Assembly: GCF_000350225.1 (NCBI RefSeq) | Contig: NW_005178869.1 | Span: 188,558-252,557, forward strand | DNA: 64,000 nucleotides | Direction of reading: 5' to 3' | Source: Chondrus crispus | Taxonomy: Eukaryota > Rhodophyta > Florideophyceae > Gigartinales > Gigartinaceae | In this document: piece after piece, positions 63,384 through 64,000 of the stretch | Layout of the letters: each line of letters begins with the position of its first letter | Position numbering within the stretch: position 1 is the stretch's first letter | Program-made: the position numbers and the translations under genes | Notes under the pieces: model-generated | The model's input: the letters and a program-made list of their open reading frames with translations, nothing else | What the model was told of the DNA's origin: nothing | Databases searched by the model: none

Positions 63384-64000
63384 ACGTGTTCTCATAGTAG
63401 AAGCGGTCACCATCCCGGAAACGGCCGAACTCCTCCTCCCAGATGGCGAGCATCGTTGCGCCCATGGAGCTGCCAGGGGCGTGGTCCTCGGCCATGAGTC
63501 CGATCCAGGCCTCGATGCTGTCGACGTCACCGTAGACGCTCTGGAGCCTGCTCTGGACGTTGGGGTCACTGGAGATGTCCGAGAAGCCTTCGACGACGGC
63601 TTCGCTTCCGCTGCGGAAGCGACTGCGGATTTCGGTGTACAGCATGACGCCATTGTCGCGGCTGCGCTGCAGATTGAGGGCGATGAGGTCGAGGCCAATG
63701 ACTTCTTCGACGTTGGTGAAGAGGAAGTTGCGAAGGGCGTCAACAACCATGAGATCGATCTTCTGGGCACCGGTGTTGAGGACACCGCGGAGGATCGGTT
63801 CAATCCCCTCGGCCATGATCGGGCCCACGCCGGCGAAGAAGGTCATGGTGAGGTCGAGCGGGGTCAAAGGAGTCAAGCCTGGTCCGAGGCGAGTGATCTC
63901 GTTGTTGACAAGTGTATGGCCGACGCGGAAGGAGGCGGTGGTGAAGAGGATACTGGCGGTGGGGTCCGTGGTTGGGCTGAAGCCTGCGTAGGGGGGAAGG
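63384..64000 (-). pseudogene. second haem-peroxidase copy, partial, lacking its normal C-terminus
   Basis: 617 bases match 54580-55196 with only about one difference (constant offset 8804), so the duplication is very recent or actively homogenised. The part seen covers residues about 320-524 of the first copy, including the proximal His segment (FRVGHTLVNNEI). At 63384 the peroxidase sequence stops and copia sequence begins; the frame then runs a few codons (SQARTCSRTS) to a stop. The last 47 or so normal residues are missing. The other end runs off the window, so the rest of the gene cannot be judged. Confidence 0.85.

Overview
The window looks like a transposon-dense stretch of a nuclear genome from a red alga, most likely a florideophyte of the Chondrus/Gracilaria kind. 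This is an inference. It rests on a secreted animal-type haem peroxidase (a family that is expanded in Chondrus), very few introns, short host genes between long LTR retrotransposons, and a GC-rich retrotransposon fraction beside AT-richer host DNA. There is no bacterial signature (no operons or ribosome binding sites). A 100-N assembly gap lies at 18826-18925.

Layout. 1-345: end of an unrecognised reading frame. 346-14693: Ty3 chromovirus I (minus strand, 662-bp LTRs, target duplication CCTGG, about four LTR differences, so young), with a 663-residue frame antisense to gag-pol beside its 3' LTR. 14770-15487: decayed aquaporin gene. 15923-17279: decayed PIF/Harbinger transposase. 17958-20779: Ty1/copia remnant. 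20780-37882: Ty3 chromovirus II (minus, 640-bp LTRs), which carries a 1359-bp LTR-like insertion (27164-28522) and a solo LTR related to element I (32718-36425). That solo LTR in turn contains a 3.0-kb TA-flanked DDE transposon (33163-36165). 37900-39600: unrecognised frames. 40147-41872: two Tigger-like miniature elements. 41914-43383: a two-exon TPT/SLC35-type transporter, the best ordinary host gene with the peroxidase. 43606-50673: Ty3 element III (plus, about 331-bp LTRs, duplication CTCCA), sitting just upstream of the transporter. 51132-52575: a reading frame between two hairpin-bearing direct repeats. 54437-56152: the haem peroxidase. 57591-61454: a piggyBac-type transposon. 61490-61960: Tigger remnant. 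62957-64000: a second, nearly identical peroxidase copy joined to a copia remnant.

Most notable. (1) On the strand opposite to gag-pol in element III, a frame at 49676-49957 begins with a near-perfect copy of the histone H3 tail, with the positions of K9 and K27 replaced and K4, K14, K18 and K23 kept. (2) The piggyBac element encodes a transposase whose DDE region appears split by a YqaJ/lambda-exonuclease-like nuclease domain, with CCCTAG-starting ends, an ATAT target duplication and repeated 18-bp palindromes. (3) All three Ty3 elements carry an antisense frame between pol and the 3' LTR. (4) Hairpins in the element I LTR family show compensatory base changes. All family calls come from reading motifs by eye; no database search was run.
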